64,000 bases of DNA from Bog-473 sp963804055 (GTDB lineage Bacteria; Actinomycetota; Acidimicrobiia; Acidimicrobiales; RAAP-2), in assembly GCA_963804055.1 (NCBI GenBank), contig CAWDOU010000001.1:248001-312000 (forward strand), given 5' to 3'. Below the pieces are notes generated by a model. The model did not search any database, was not told the DNA's origin, and worked only from the letters and a program-made list of their open reading frames with translations. A program made the translations under genes and the position numbers. Shown here piece after piece: positions 17,938 through 26,647 of the stretch (positions within the stretch are counted from its first letter, which is position 1; each line of letters opens with the position of its first letter).

Positions 17938-18816
17938 TCAGGCCGTCTCCGCCGGCACGCGGTCGAAGTAGAGATCGGGGTGGCGCTGGTCCTCCAGCAG
18001 GCCGGAGATCCCCTCACGCGCATGGGCGATGTGCAGGTCGATGCGATGCACCAGGAGCTCGGCCCGGCTGAGTGCGCCCGGGACGGCCCGGCTGGCCTCC
18101 GCCACCACGGTGCCGGTCGGCGCCACAATCCGGCTGGCCCCGAGCAGTGTCGACGTGGAGTGGGATCCGGCCTGGTTGGCCTGGACCCACCACTGGCTGT
18201 TGGTCAGGGCGAGGGCGGGGCAGAGCAGATCCCAGGCGTTGGCCCCCTCCACCTCGCAGGCGGCGGGGGCCAGGATCAGGCGGGCGCCGCGGAGGGCCAT
18301 GGTCCGCGCCACCTCGGGGAAGTCGCCGTCGAAGGAGACGACCAGGCCCACCCGTCCGAGGGCGGGGTCGTCGAACGTCGTCAAGCGGTCCCCGGGGGAG
18401 AACACGGCGGGCTCGAGCGTCGGCGGGTACAGGTGGGCCTTGCGGTGCCAGGCCGCCAGCTCGCCCCGGGGGTTGAAGACGAGCGCCGTGTCGTACAGGC
18501 GGCCGTCGTCGCCCAACTCGGGCACGCTGCCGGCGGCCAGCCACATGTCGCGCCGCCGCGCTGCCTGGCCCAGCTTGGCCGACCGCGGCCCGTCGAGAGG
18601 CTCGGCGTCCGCCCGGACGTCCCGCGCCAGTGTCTCGGGGTCGTAACCGCACGACCACAGCTCGGGCAGCAGGAGAAGCTCGACTCCACGTGACGCGGCA
18701 TCGTCCATCATGCCGAGCGCCACATTCATGTTCTGGCGCGGCTGCCCTGGTGCGGCCAGCCATTGGGCCACACCAACTAGAAGGTCTCGCTTCACGTCGG
18801 GTACCTGGTTTCCCAC
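17938..18816 (-). CDS. Nitrilase-superfamily (carbon-nitrogen hydrolase) protein with catalytic Cys replaced by Ser
   Basis: About 292 residues. The nitrilase fold is clear: LLLLPELWSCGY holds the general base Glu52 and AAWHRKAHLYPP the Lys126. The position of the catalytic Cys, normally in a C-(Y/F)-D-x-x-F-P-E motif, reads LVVSFDGDFPEVAR: the residue is Ser161 (codon TCC). Known nitrilases and amidases need this Cys as nucleophile, so the protein may be inactive, a binding protein, or use Ser. The rest of the fold (NSQWWVQANQAGSHS, LGASRIVAPTGTVVAEA) looks intact. Start GTG 18816; GTG 18795 is also plausible. Confidence 0.85.
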   Translation of the reverse strand: MGNQVPDVKRDLLVGVAQWLAAPGQPRQNMNVALGMMDDAASRGVELLLLPELWSCGYDPETLARDVRADAEPLDGPRSAKLGQAARRRDMWLAAGSVPELGDDGRLYDTALVFNPRGELAAWHRKAHLYPPTLEPAVFSPGDRLTTFDDPALGRVGLVVSFDGDFPEVARTMALRGARLILAPAACEVEGANAWDLLCPALALTNSQWWVQANQAGSHSTSTLLGASRIVAPTGTVVAEASRAVPGALSRAELLVHRIDLHIAHAREGISGLLEDQRHPDLYFDRVPAETA

Positions 18817-18927
18817 CTCTGTACTGCGCTGTGCCGCTCACCCTACGGAGGCAACGTTCGTCGTTCGTTTCCCGTACGTGAATGCACTGTTAAAGGCGGG
18901 GACGAGGCCCGCCGGGGAACCGTCGCC

Positions 18928-19884
18928 TCATGCCGCTCCCGGCGCCGCCATGATCGTGACGAGGTCGTAGAGCACGTGTGCCGCGGCGATCGACGTGATC
19001 TCGGCGTGGTCGTAGGCGGGGGAGACCTCGACCACGTCGCCGCCGACGACGTTGGCGGTGCGCAGTCCCCGCACCAGGGCCAGGAGCTCGCGGCTGGTGA
19101 GCCCACCCGCCTCGGGCGTGCCGGTGCCGGGCGCGTGGGCCGGGTCGAGGACGTCGATGTCCACCGAGACGTAGACGGGGGCGTCCCCGATCCGCGCCCG
19201 GAGCCGGCCCACGACCTCGGCCACCCCGTGCTCGGCCACGTCGTCGGTCGTGAGCTGCGCGAAGCCCATCGACTGGTCGTCGCTGAGGTCGGCGTCCGAG
19301 TAGAGCGGTCCTCGCAACCCCACGTGTGCGCTGCGGTCGCGGAGGAGGAGCCCCTCCTCCCAGGCGCGGCGGAACGGCGTCCCGTGGGTGAAGCGCTGCC
19401 CGAAGTAGGTGTCCCACGTGTCGAGGTGCGCATCGAAGTGGACGAGGGCGAGCGGCCCGTGCCGGCGCGCCGTGGCGCGCAGCAGCGGCAGGGCGATGGT
19501 GTGGTCGCCCCCGATGGCGACGAGCCGCCCGCCGTCGCGCAGCAGCGTGTCGGCTCCCGCCTCTATCTGGACCACGGCTTCTTCCGTGCTGAAGGGCGTG
19601 CAGGCGATGTCGCCCGCGTCGACCACCTGCGCCCGCTCGAAGGGCAACGCCTGGAGCGCCGGGTTGTAGGGCCGCAACAGCCGCGAGCCCTGGCGCACGG
19701 CGGCCGGCCCGAAGCGGGCACCCGGCCGGTAGCTGGTGCCGCCGTCGAACGGCACCCCGGTCACCGCAATGTCCCAGCGCTCGACCTGATCCGTGCTGGG
19801 CAGCCGGGCAAAAGTGGCGAGACCGGAGAAGCGCGGGACCCTGCTGGCGTCGGCGGGACCGACGGGCGCACCGGCCTCGGCCAT
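18928..19884 (-). CDS. Ureohydrolase (agmatinase/guanidinobutyrase family)
   Basis: 318 residues with all manganese-binding motifs of the arginase superfamily: AIGGDHTIALPLL, LVHFDAHLDTWD and YVSVDIDVLDPAHAPGTGTP. GVPFDGGTSYRPGARFGP near residue 45 and the C-terminal GGDVVEVSPAYD are typical of the SpeB/agmatinase branch, which releases urea from agmatine, guanidinobutyrate or related guanidino compounds. Which one is not decidable. Its ATG shares one base with the upstream stop (TGATG), so it is coupled to the beta-lactamase-fold gene. Confidence 0.92.
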   Translation of the reverse strand: MAEAGAPVGPADASRVPRFSGLATFARLPSTDQVERWDIAVTGVPFDGGTSYRPGARFGPAAVRQGSRLLRPYNPALQALPFERAQVVDAGDIACTPFSTEEAVVQIEAGADTLLRDGGRLVAIGGDHTIALPLLRATARRHGPLALVHFDAHLDTWDTYFGQRFTHGTPFRRAWEEGLLLRDRSAHVGLRGPLYSDADLSDDQSMGFAQLTTDDVAEHGVAEVVGRLRARIGDAPVYVSVDIDVLDPAHAPGTGTPEAGGLTSRELLALVRGLRTANVVGGDVVEVSPAYDHAEITSIAAAHVLYDLVTIMAAPGAA

Positions 19885-21101
19885 CAGTCGTCGATGGCCT
19901 GGTAGACGAGCGCCCGGAGTTGGGCCCGGAACGGGTAGGCGGCAGACGGGAAGAGCTGGGTCATGAACACGACGAAGAGGTCCTCGGCCGGATCGACCCA
20001 GAACGCGGTGCTGGCCGCCCCACCCCAGTAGAAGTCGCCGGCCGACCCGGCCATGGTGGTGGCCGCCGGCCCGAGGCCGACGGCGAAGCCGAGCCCGAAG
20101 CCCACGCCCTCGAAGTTGGCTTCACCGAAGCCCCCGACCGCCATGTCCTGCAGGGTGGCGCCGCCGGGGAGGTGGTTGACCGTCATCAGCTCCAGGGTCT
20201 TGCGGCCGAGGACCCGTCGGCCGCCCAGCTGGCCGCCGTTGGCCAGCATCTGGCAGAAGGCCACGTAATCGCGGGTCGTCGAGACCAGGCCGCCGGCGCC
20301 GGAGAGGTACGTGCGTGGGCGCAGGATTGCGTTGGCAAACGGGCCTTCCATGAGGCGGGGGGTGTTCGCCGGGCGGTACTGGTAGCAGGCAGCCAACCGC
20401 GGCAGCGACCCTTCGGGCACGAAGAACCCGGTGTCGACCATGCCCAACGGCTCGAAGAGCTCGCGTTGGAGATACTCGTCGAGCGGCAGGCCCGAGAGGA
20501 TCTCCACCAGCCGGCCCACGATGTCGGTCGATATCCCGTAGTTCCAGTGGGTCCCGGGGTGGAACTTGAGCGGGTGCTCCGCGAGCAGCGCCGTGACGCT
20601 CTCGAGCGTCTGCCCGTCGCCGAGCGCGGCCCGCGCCTCGCTGAAGGCGGCGTCGATGGGATTGCCGGGGAAGAGCCCGCCGGGGAGGCCGGTGGTGTGC
20701 ATCAGCACGTCGCGCATGTTCATCGGCCGCTCGGGCTTCACCAGCGTGACGGCGTCGTCGGCACCGACGACGCCGACCTGGAGCGTCCGCCATTCGGGGA
20801 TGTAGCGGTGCACCGGGTCGAGCAGCTGGAACTTCCCTCGCTCGTACAGCTGCATGAGGGCGACCGAGGCGATGGGCTTGGTCATGGAATAGATGCGGAA
20901 GATGGCGTCGTCCGCCATCGGGGTCTGCCGCTCGCGGTCCATGAGCCCGAGCGAGCGGTGGTAGGCGACGTGCCCGCCGCGCACGACGGTGATCTGGCAG
21001 CCGGCGATCTTCCCGGGTTCGACGTAGGTGGACGAAAAGTGCTCGGTGATGCGCTCAAGGCGCACCTCGTCCATTCCGGCTGCGTCCGGTTCGATCTTCA
21101 T
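19884..21101 (-). CDS. Serine hydrolase of the beta-lactamase/esterase (class C fold) family
   Basis: 405 residues. The nucleophile motif SMTK (Ser72, Lys75) lies in FRIYSMTKPIASVALMQLYE, the second motif is HWNYGIS and the third is YWGGAAST, which replaces the K-T-G of true beta-lactamases. This pattern is that of EstB-like esterases and related family VIII carboxylesterases, not of a lactamase. There is no signal peptide, so it is probably cytosolic. It is coupled by a one-base overlap to the agmatinase-like gene and follows the SDR gene by 14 bp. Substrate unknown. Confidence 0.88.
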   Translation of the reverse strand: MKIEPDAAGMDEVRLERITEHFSSTYVEPGKIAGCQITVVRGGHVAYHRSLGLMDRERQTPMADDAIFRIYSMTKPIASVALMQLYERGKFQLLDPVHRYIPEWRTLQVGVVGADDAVTLVKPERPMNMRDVLMHTTGLPGGLFPGNPIDAAFSEARAALGDGQTLESVTALLAEHPLKFHPGTHWNYGISTDIVGRLVEILSGLPLDEYLQRELFEPLGMVDTGFFVPEGSLPRLAACYQYRPANTPRLMEGPFANAILRPRTYLSGAGGLVSTTRDYVAFCQMLANGGQLGGRRVLGRKTLELMTVNHLPGGATLQDMAVGGFGEANFEGVGFGLGFAVGLGPAATTMAGSAGDFYWGGAASTAFWVDPAEDLFVVFMTQLFPSAAYPFRAQLRALVYQAIDD

Positions 21102-21115
21102 CAGCGTTCTCCCGG

Positions 21116-21913
21116 CTATCCCTTCTTCAGCTTCTGTTCGCGCAGGTAGGCGGCCGTGCCGGCCAGGAACGCGCCCACATCCTGGGCCTTCGAGGCGGCC
21201 AGGTCCTTGAAGTACTCGGGGAAGTAGACCTGGGCGGCACCGGACTCGAGGCCGGCCAGGATGGCGTCGGCCATCGCCGAGACGGGCTCAGCGGGAATCG
21301 GCAGGTCGGGCACGTCGTTGTCGGGCAGGGTGAACAGCGGCGTGTCGATCACTCCGGGGTAGACGACCATGACCTTGATGCCGGTCTCCCACAGGTCGAC
21401 GGCCATGGCCTCGGAGAAGGCCGTGAGCGCCGCCTTGGACGCGTCGTAGGCCGCCTCTCCGGGCGCGCTGAGGGGGGCGGCGATCGACGAGATGTTCACG
21501 ATGGTGCCCGAGCCGCGGGCAAGCATCTGGGGGAGCAGGTCGTAGGTCAGGCGCATCGGCGACAGGTAGTTGATGTGCATGACAGCCGTGATGGTGTCGA
21601 TGTCGAGCGCTGTCGTGTGACGGCGCTTCGGGATGCCCGCGTTGTTGACCAGGAGGTCGACGCCACCGAAGGCATCGAGCACGTCCACGGCCAGCTGGTC
21701 CACCGCGTCGGGGTCCGCCAGGTTGGTGACCCACATGCGGCTGTCGGGCGAGTGCTTCATGCAGCGTTCCAGCACCTCGGAGAGCTGCTCGGCGCGCCGG
21801 GCGCAGATGCCGACCACGGCACCACGCTCTGCCAGCGCCTCGGCCAGCCCGGCCCCGATCCCCGATGACCCCCCGGTCACCAGCGCACGGCACCCTTGCA
21901 GGTCCAACGCCAT
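21116..21913 (-). CDS. Short-chain dehydrogenase/reductase (SDR)
   Basis: 265 residues. Classical SDR motifs are complete: LVTGGSSGIGAGLAEALAER, LLVNNAGIPKRR, the catalytic Ser in VNISSIAAP and Tyr-x-x-x-Lys in YDASKAAL. The basic residues after the second strand (CARRAEQL) suggest NADPH. The ATG at 21913 is preceded by a GGGGTGG ribosome site and is chosen over the GTG at 21925. It is the first gene of a three-gene run with the esterase and agmatinase-like genes. The substrate is not evident. Confidence 0.88.
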   Translation of the reverse strand: MALDLQGCRALVTGGSSGIGAGLAEALAERGAVVGICARRAEQLSEVLERCMKHSPDSRMWVTNLADPDAVDQLAVDVLDAFGGVDLLVNNAGIPKRRHTTALDIDTITAVMHINYLSPMRLTYDLLPQMLARGSGTIVNISSIAAPLSAPGEAAYDASKAALTAFSEAMAVDLWETGIKVMVVYPGVIDTPLFTLPDNDVPDLPIPAEPVSAMADAILAGLESGAAQVYFPEYFKDLAASKAQDVGAFLAGTAAYLREQKLKKG

Positions 21914-21977
21914 CGTCCACCCCACTTTCGATCTGTGCGACCCGTCTCACCTTAGGCAGCACCGGTGCCCCGCGGCC

Positions 21978-22027
21978 ATTGACACTTTGTTCACACCCAT
22001 CCGGGTCGCGTTGACGTCCGGTTCACG
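21978..22027 (+). promoter_or_regulatory. Phased heptamer array upstream of the kdp operon, candidate KdpE site
   Basis: ATTGACA (21978), GTTCACA (21989), GTTGACG (22010) and GTTCACG (22021) are similar heptamers spaced 11, 21 and 11 nt apart, so all lie on one face of the helix. OmpR-family regulators bind such direct repeats with about an 11-nt period, and kdpE is in this locus. Binding by KdpE is inferred. Confidence 0.4.
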
Positions 22028-22049
22028 CCGCCACCGCCAGCATGGACCC

Positions 22050-22133
22050 ATGGCTGACTTTCTCGCAGTGCTGGGCGTCGCGGCGTTCATCGCAGTGTTC
22101 ATGGGTCTCATCTGGTGCCTGGAGCGGGTATGA
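22050..22133 (+). CDS. Micro-ORF: 27-residue single-helix membrane peptide upstream of kdpF
   Basis: 27 residues: a start MADF, a hydrophobic helix (FLAVLGVAAFIAVFMGLIW) and a short charged end CLERV. Its stop overlaps the start of kdpF by ATGA. The position and the hydrophobic-plus-(C/G)xER-ending layout look like the small peptides that precede kdpF in other actinobacterial operons, which I recall but could not check. It may be a subunit or accessory of the Kdp pump, or only a coupling element. Confidence 0.6.
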   Translation: MADFLAVLGVAAFIAVFMGLIWCLERV

Positions 22134-22219
22134 CCTGGGTCCAGGGCGTCCTACTCGGCATCTCGGTCGTGATGTTCATCTACCTGGGCATCGCCATGTT
22201 CAAGCCCGAGTGGTTCTGA
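22130..22219 (+). CDS. kdpF: KdpF, small subunit of the potassium-transporting ATPase
   Basis: 29 residues: one transmembrane helix (VLLGISVVMFIYLGIAMF) followed by KPEWF. The ending (L/M)F-K-P-E-x-F is the signature of KdpF, which stabilises the KdpABC complex in the membrane. The ATG at 22130 overlaps the stop of the micro-ORF; kdpA starts 6 bp after its stop. Confidence 0.85.
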   Translation: MTWVQGVLLGISVVMFIYLGIAMFKPEWF

Positions 22220-22225
22220 TCTGAC

Positions 22226-23914
22226 ATGGGCTTCTTCTGGACCATCGTCGTCCTGATCATCACGCTCGGCCTCGCATGGCGGTTCCTGGGCTCGTACATG
22301 GCCGCTGTTTTCGACGGCCGCGTCACCTACCTCGCCTGGGCGGAGCGGCCCTTCTATCGGCTGCTCGGAACCAGCCCCGACAAGGAGCAGTCCTGGAAGC
22401 GCTACGCCGGCTCGACGGTGATCTTCTCGGGGGTGTTTCTCGCCGTCGGCTACCTGTTGTTGCGGATCCAGGGTTCGTTGCCCCTCAACCCACAGCACTT
22501 CGGCGCCGTCCCGCAAGCACTCAGCTTCAACACGGCCACCTCGTTCCTGACCAACACCAACTGGCAGAACTACGGCGGCGAGACGACCATGTCGTACTTC
22601 TCGCAGATCGGCGTCCTGACCGTGCAGCAGTTCGTCAGTGCCGCCGTCGGGATTGCCGTGGCGATCGCCGTGACCAGGGGCTTTTCGCGCCGGAACTCAC
22701 CCACCATTGGGAACTTCTGGGTCGACATCACCCGCTGCATGCTCTACATCCTGCTCCCGATCGCTTTCCTGGCGGGGATCGTGTTGGTCGCCTCGGGCGC
22801 CGTGCAGACCCTCGCTGGGCCTGTGTCGGTCCACAACGCCATGAACGGCGTCACCCAGACCATCCCGCGGGGTCCGGCCGGCTTCATGGGATCGATCATG
22901 CAGCTGGGGACCAACGGCGGCGGTTTCTTCGACGTCGACCTGGGCCACCCGCTCGAGAACCCGACGGGGCTCACCAACTTCATCTACATCTGGCTCACGC
23001 TCTCCATCCCCTTCGCGCTGACGTACACCTTCGGCAAGATGGTGGGGAGCATCCGGCACGGCGTTGCCCTGTTGATCGCCATGGTCTTGATCTTCGGCAC
23101 CTGGGTCGGCTTCACCGCCTACGCGGAGCACCAGAACAACCCGGCGGTCTATGCGGCCGGCGTGCACTCCACGGTCGGCAACACCGAGGGCAAGAATGCC
23201 GAATTCGGCGACACGAGCAGCGCGCTGTTCAACGTGTCGATGACCCAGACCTCCGATGGCGCGGTGGACAGTGCCACCGACTCGTACAACCCGATGGGTG
23301 GCTTCGGCCCCATGACGGGCATGATGCTCGGCGAGGTCACCCCTGGAGGGACGGGCAGCGGGCTCTACACGCTTCTCATCTATGCCGTCATCGCGGTGTT
23401 CATCGGTGGCCTCATGATCGGGCGAACACCGGAGTACCTGGGTAAGAAGATCCAGGCCCGGGAGGTGAAGCTGGCGGGCCTGGCCGCAGTGGTTATGCCG
23501 GTCACCGTGTTGGTGCTCACGGCTATCGCCGTGTCGGTCCACGCCGGGCGGGCCGGCCCGCTCAACGCCGGTCCTCACGGATTCTCCGAGATCCTCTACG
23601 GCCTCACCTCGCAGGGCAACAACAACGGATCTGCGATGGCTGGACTGACGGGCAACACCGCCTTCTACAACATCGTCGGCTCAATCGACATGATGATCGG
23701 CCGCTTCGGGATCATGATACCGGCCCTCGCGCTCGGAGGCGCCCTGGCGGCCAAGAACACCGTGCCCGCCTCGCTCGGCACGTTCCGCACCGACAACGGC
23801 ATGTTCGTCGGGCTGACCATCGGCGTCATCATCATCATCGGCGGGCTCACCTTCTTCCCCGCCGTCTCGCTCGGTCCCATTGTCGAGCAGCTCAGCCACG
23901 GAAAGTTCTTCTGA
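22226..23914 (+). CDS. kdpA: KdpA, potassium-binding channel-like subunit of the Kdp ATPase
   Basis: 562 residues with about ten membrane helices. The four selectivity-filter-like regions of the SKT/Kdp family can be seen, among them SFLTNTNWQNYGGE (about 108-121), QLGTNGGGFF (about 228-237) and GLTSQGNNNGSA. KdpA carries potassium across the membrane while KdpB hydrolyses ATP. The length fits the family (about 560). The stop TGA shares its A with the ATG of kdpB at 23914. Confidence 0.97.
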   Translation: MGFFWTIVVLIITLGLAWRFLGSYMAAVFDGRVTYLAWAERPFYRLLGTSPDKEQSWKRYAGSTVIFSGVFLAVGYLLLRIQGSLPLNPQHFGAVPQALSFNTATSFLTNTNWQNYGGETTMSYFSQIGVLTVQQFVSAAVGIAVAIAVTRGFSRRNSPTIGNFWVDITRCMLYILLPIAFLAGIVLVASGAVQTLAGPVSVHNAMNGVTQTIPRGPAGFMGSIMQLGTNGGGFFDVDLGHPLENPTGLTNFIYIWLTLSIPFALTYTFGKMVGSIRHGVALLIAMVLIFGTWVGFTAYAEHQNNPAVYAAGVHSTVGNTEGKNAEFGDTSSALFNVSMTQTSDGAVDSATDSYNPMGGFGPMTGMMLGEVTPGGTGSGLYTLLIYAVIAVFIGGLMIGRTPEYLGKKIQAREVKLAGLAAVVMPVTVLVLTAIAVSVHAGRAGPLNAGPHGFSEILYGLTSQGNNNGSAMAGLTGNTAFYNIVGSIDMMIGRFGIMIPALALGGALAAKNTVPASLGTFRTDNGMFVGLTIGVIIIIGGLTFFPAVSLGPIVEQLSHGKFF

Positions 23915-25983
23915 TGACCACTGTGACCACACAACCGGAATCCCAGCCGAGCGACCTGCCACACGGCGTCGCGGAGTCTCGGAGCCTCTTCGACCGTCAG
24001 ATCATGGGCCGGTCGCTTCTCGACGCCTTCAAGAAGCTCGATCCCCGGGTGCAGGTGAAGAACCCCGTCATGTTCGTGGTGCTTGTCGGCACTGTCGTGA
24101 CGCTGATTGAATCGATTGCACACCCCGGGGTATTCGACTGGTCCATCACCGTCTGGCTGTTCCTCACTGTGATCTTCGCCAACTTCGCGGAGGCGATGGC
24201 GGAAGGGCGGGGCAAGGCGCAGGCCGACACGCTGCGCCGCATGCGCGCCGAGACCGAGGCGCGCCGCCTCACACCATCGGGCTCGGAGGAGCGGGTTGCG
24301 GCCGCGGAACTGGCGAAGGGGGACCTCGTGGTGTGCGAGGCCGGCGACGTCATCCCCTCCGATGGCGAGATCGTCGAGGGGATAGCGTCGGTCGACGAGT
24401 CGGCCATCACCGGGGAGTCGGCACCCGTCATCCGCGAGTCAGGAGGCGATCGCTCCGCCGTCACGGGGGGCACACGCGTGCTTTCCGACCGCATCGTGGT
24501 GCGTATCACCGCCGAGCGTGGCGAGACCTTTCTCGACCGCATGATCACCCTGGTCGAAGGGGCCAATCGCCAGAGGACTCCCAACGAGATCGCTCTCACG
24601 ATCCTTCTGGCCGTGTTGACGATCGTGTTCATCCCCGTCGTGGTGACCCTGCAGGCCTTCGGCGTCTACTCGGGGGCAACAGTGTCGATCGTCATCTTGG
24701 TGTCGTTGCTCGTGTGCCTCATCCCGACCACCATCGGCGCTCTCCTGTCAGCCATCGGTATCGCAGGCATGGACCGGCTCGTGCAGCGCAACGTCCTTGC
24801 CATGAGCGGTCGGGCCGTCGAGGCGGCGGGCGATGTGCAGACGCTGCTGCTCGACAAGACCGGAACGATCACGCTCGGCAACCGCATGGCGTCGGCGTTC
24901 TTCCCGGCTCACGGACACACGGAAGAGGAGGTGGCCTCCGCCGCCCAGCTGGCGTCGCTGGCCGACGAGACGCCCGAAGGCAGGTCCATCGTGGTCTTGG
25001 CAAAGGAACGCTTCGGCATTCGCGAGCGGGAGCTGCCTGTCGGTTCACATGAGTTCGTCCCGTTCTCCGCGACCACACGGATGTCGGGACTCGACGTCGA
25101 TGGCCGGCAAATCCGGAAGGGTGCGGCCGATTCCGTACGGACCTGGGCGATGGAGCAGGGGGGCACGCCGCCCGACGGGCTCCAAGAGATCGTCGATCGC
25201 ATCGCCAGGGCGGGGTCCACTCCGCTCGTCGTCGCCGACGGTCCCACCATTCTCGGTGTGATTGAGCTCAAGGACGTCGTGAAGCTCGGCATCCGCGAGA
25301 AGTTCGATGAAATGCGCCAGATGGGGATTCGCACGGTCATGATCACCGGCGACAACCCGCTGACGGCCGCGGCCATCGCACAGGAGGCCGGCGTCGACGA
25401 CTTCCTGGCCGAGGCGACCCCCGAGGCCAAATTGGAGTTGATTCGGCACGAGCAGGAGGGCGGGAAGCTCGTGGCCATGACCGGCGACGGCACCAACGAC
25501 GCGCCGGCCCTGGCCCAAGCCGACGTTGGCGTGGCCATGAACACGGGGACCACGGCTGCCAAGGAGGCCGGGAACATGGTCGACCTCGACTCCAACCCGA
25601 CCAAGTTGATCGACGTCGTCGAGATCGGCAAGCAGCTGCTCATCACGCGGGGTTCGCTGACGACGTTCAGCATCGCCAACGACATCGCAAAGTACTTCGC
25701 CATCATCCCTGCGCTGTTCGTTGCCACCTACCCGCAGCTCAACGCGCTCAACATCATGAAGTTGCACAGTCCCGAGAGTGCCGTGCTCTCGGCCGTGATC
25801 TTCAATGCTCTCGTCATCGTGGCGCTGATTCCCCTTGCTCTCCGCGGGGTCAAGTTCCGTGCCGCAGGTGCTTCCGCGATTCTGCGCCGAAACGTCTTTA
25901 TCTACGGCGTGGGAGGGATCATCGTCCCGTTCATCTTCATCAAGCTCATCGACGTCATCCTCGTCGCCCTTCACGCCTACTGA
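23914..25983 (+). CDS. kdpB: KdpB, P-type ATPase catalytic subunit
   Basis: 689 residues. P-type motifs are all present: TGES in ESAITGESAPV, the phosphorylated aspartate Asp314 in LLLDKTGTIT, MITGDNPLTAAAIA and the hinge motif MTGDGTNDAPALAQADVG. Membrane helices flank residues 45-90 and 220-290, with more at the C-terminus. It energises KdpA and is expressed when external potassium is low. The start overlaps the kdpA stop by one base. Confidence 0.97.
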   Translation: MTTVTTQPESQPSDLPHGVAESRSLFDRQIMGRSLLDAFKKLDPRVQVKNPVMFVVLVGTVVTLIESIAHPGVFDWSITVWLFLTVIFANFAEAMAEGRGKAQADTLRRMRAETEARRLTPSGSEERVAAAELAKGDLVVCEAGDVIPSDGEIVEGIASVDESAITGESAPVIRESGGDRSAVTGGTRVLSDRIVVRITAERGETFLDRMITLVEGANRQRTPNEIALTILLAVLTIVFIPVVVTLQAFGVYSGATVSIVILVSLLVCLIPTTIGALLSAIGIAGMDRLVQRNVLAMSGRAVEAAGDVQTLLLDKTGTITLGNRMASAFFPAHGHTEEEVASAAQLASLADETPEGRSIVVLAKERFGIRERELPVGSHEFVPFSATTRMSGLDVDGRQIRKGAADSVRTWAMEQGGTPPDGLQEIVDRIARAGSTPLVVADGPTILGVIELKDVVKLGIREKFDEMRQMGIRTVMITGDNPLTAAAIAQEAGVDDFLAEATPEAKLELIRHEQEGGKLVAMTGDGTNDAPALAQADVGVAMNTGTTAAKEAGNMVDLDSNPTKLIDVVEIGKQLLITRGSLTTFSIANDIAKYFAIIPALFVATYPQLNALNIMKLHSPESAVLSAVIFNALVIVALIPLALRGVKFRAAGASAILRRNVFIYGVGGIIVPFIFIKLIDVILVALHAY

Positions 25984-25996
25984 TAGTGAGCCTCAT

Positions 25997-26647
25997 ATGA
26001 TCACCCACCTCCGCCGCTCCGTCATTGCCGCCATTGTCTTCACCGTCTTCTTCGGCTTTCTGTACGCCTTCGCTGGCACCGGGGTCGCCCAGGCCTTCTT
26101 CCGGGGCCAGGCAGACGGCTCTCTCACGGCGAACGGTTCGAGGCTCATCGGCCAGGACTGGTCGCAGACGCGCTGCCCCGGTCATCGGTTGGGCAGTTGT
26201 GTGTTCCAGGGGCGTCCCGACAATCTGGGGCCCTATGCCGGGTCGGCGAGCCCGGCCGCGAGTGGCGGAGACAACCCGTTGCAAGCCAACAACATTCCCG
26301 GGAAGCCAGGAGTCCTGAATTCCGGTGAGTCCGCGACGACGAACCTCGGGCCCCGCTCCAAGACCCTGTTGCAGAACACTCAGCAGCTGGTTGCCTACTG
26401 GAAGGCGCGCGGAGTCAACCCGACGCCAGACCTGGTGACCACCTCGGCGAGTGGTCTGGACCCTGACATCACCCCTGCCGACGCCATCGCCGAGATCCCC
26501 ATGGTCTCGCGGGCCACGGGAATCTCATCCGCCCGGCTCAGAAGCCTGATCAGCCAGCAGACGCAGGGCATGCAGCTCGGATTCCTCGGGTCCCCCTTCG
26601 TGAACGTGCTGCAGCTCAACGAGGCGCTGGCCAAGCTCAAGACGTGA
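25997..26647 (+). CDS. kdpC: KdpC, Kdp ATPase subunit C
   Basis: 216 residues. One N-terminal membrane helix, then a periplasmic domain starting GQADGSLTANGSRLIGQDW, with ASGLDPDITPADA and the Q-rich helix near the end, the family signature. KdpC links KdpA and KdpB and raises ATP affinity. Its stop TGA overlaps the GTG of the OB-fold gene (26644). Confidence 0.95.
   Translation: MITHLRRSVIAAIVFTVFFGFLYAFAGTGVAQAFFRGQADGSLTANGSRLIGQDWSQTRCPGHRLGSCVFQGRPDNLGPYAGSASPAASGGDNPLQANNIPGKPGVLNSGESATTNLGPRSKTLLQNTQQLVAYWKARGVNPTPDLVTTSASGLDPDITPADAIAEIPMVSRATGISSARLRSLISQQTQGMQLGFLGSPFVNVLQLNEALAKLKT

Noticed and set aside
19884..21101. Beta-lactamase resistance gene
   Set aside because: SxxK is present but the third motif is W-G-G and not K-T-G, and there is no signal peptide; an esterase-like role is more likely.
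21979..21984. TTGACA as a -35 box of the kdp promoter
   Set aside because: No acceptable -10 lies 16-18 bp downstream; the element is better explained as one of the phased heptamers.
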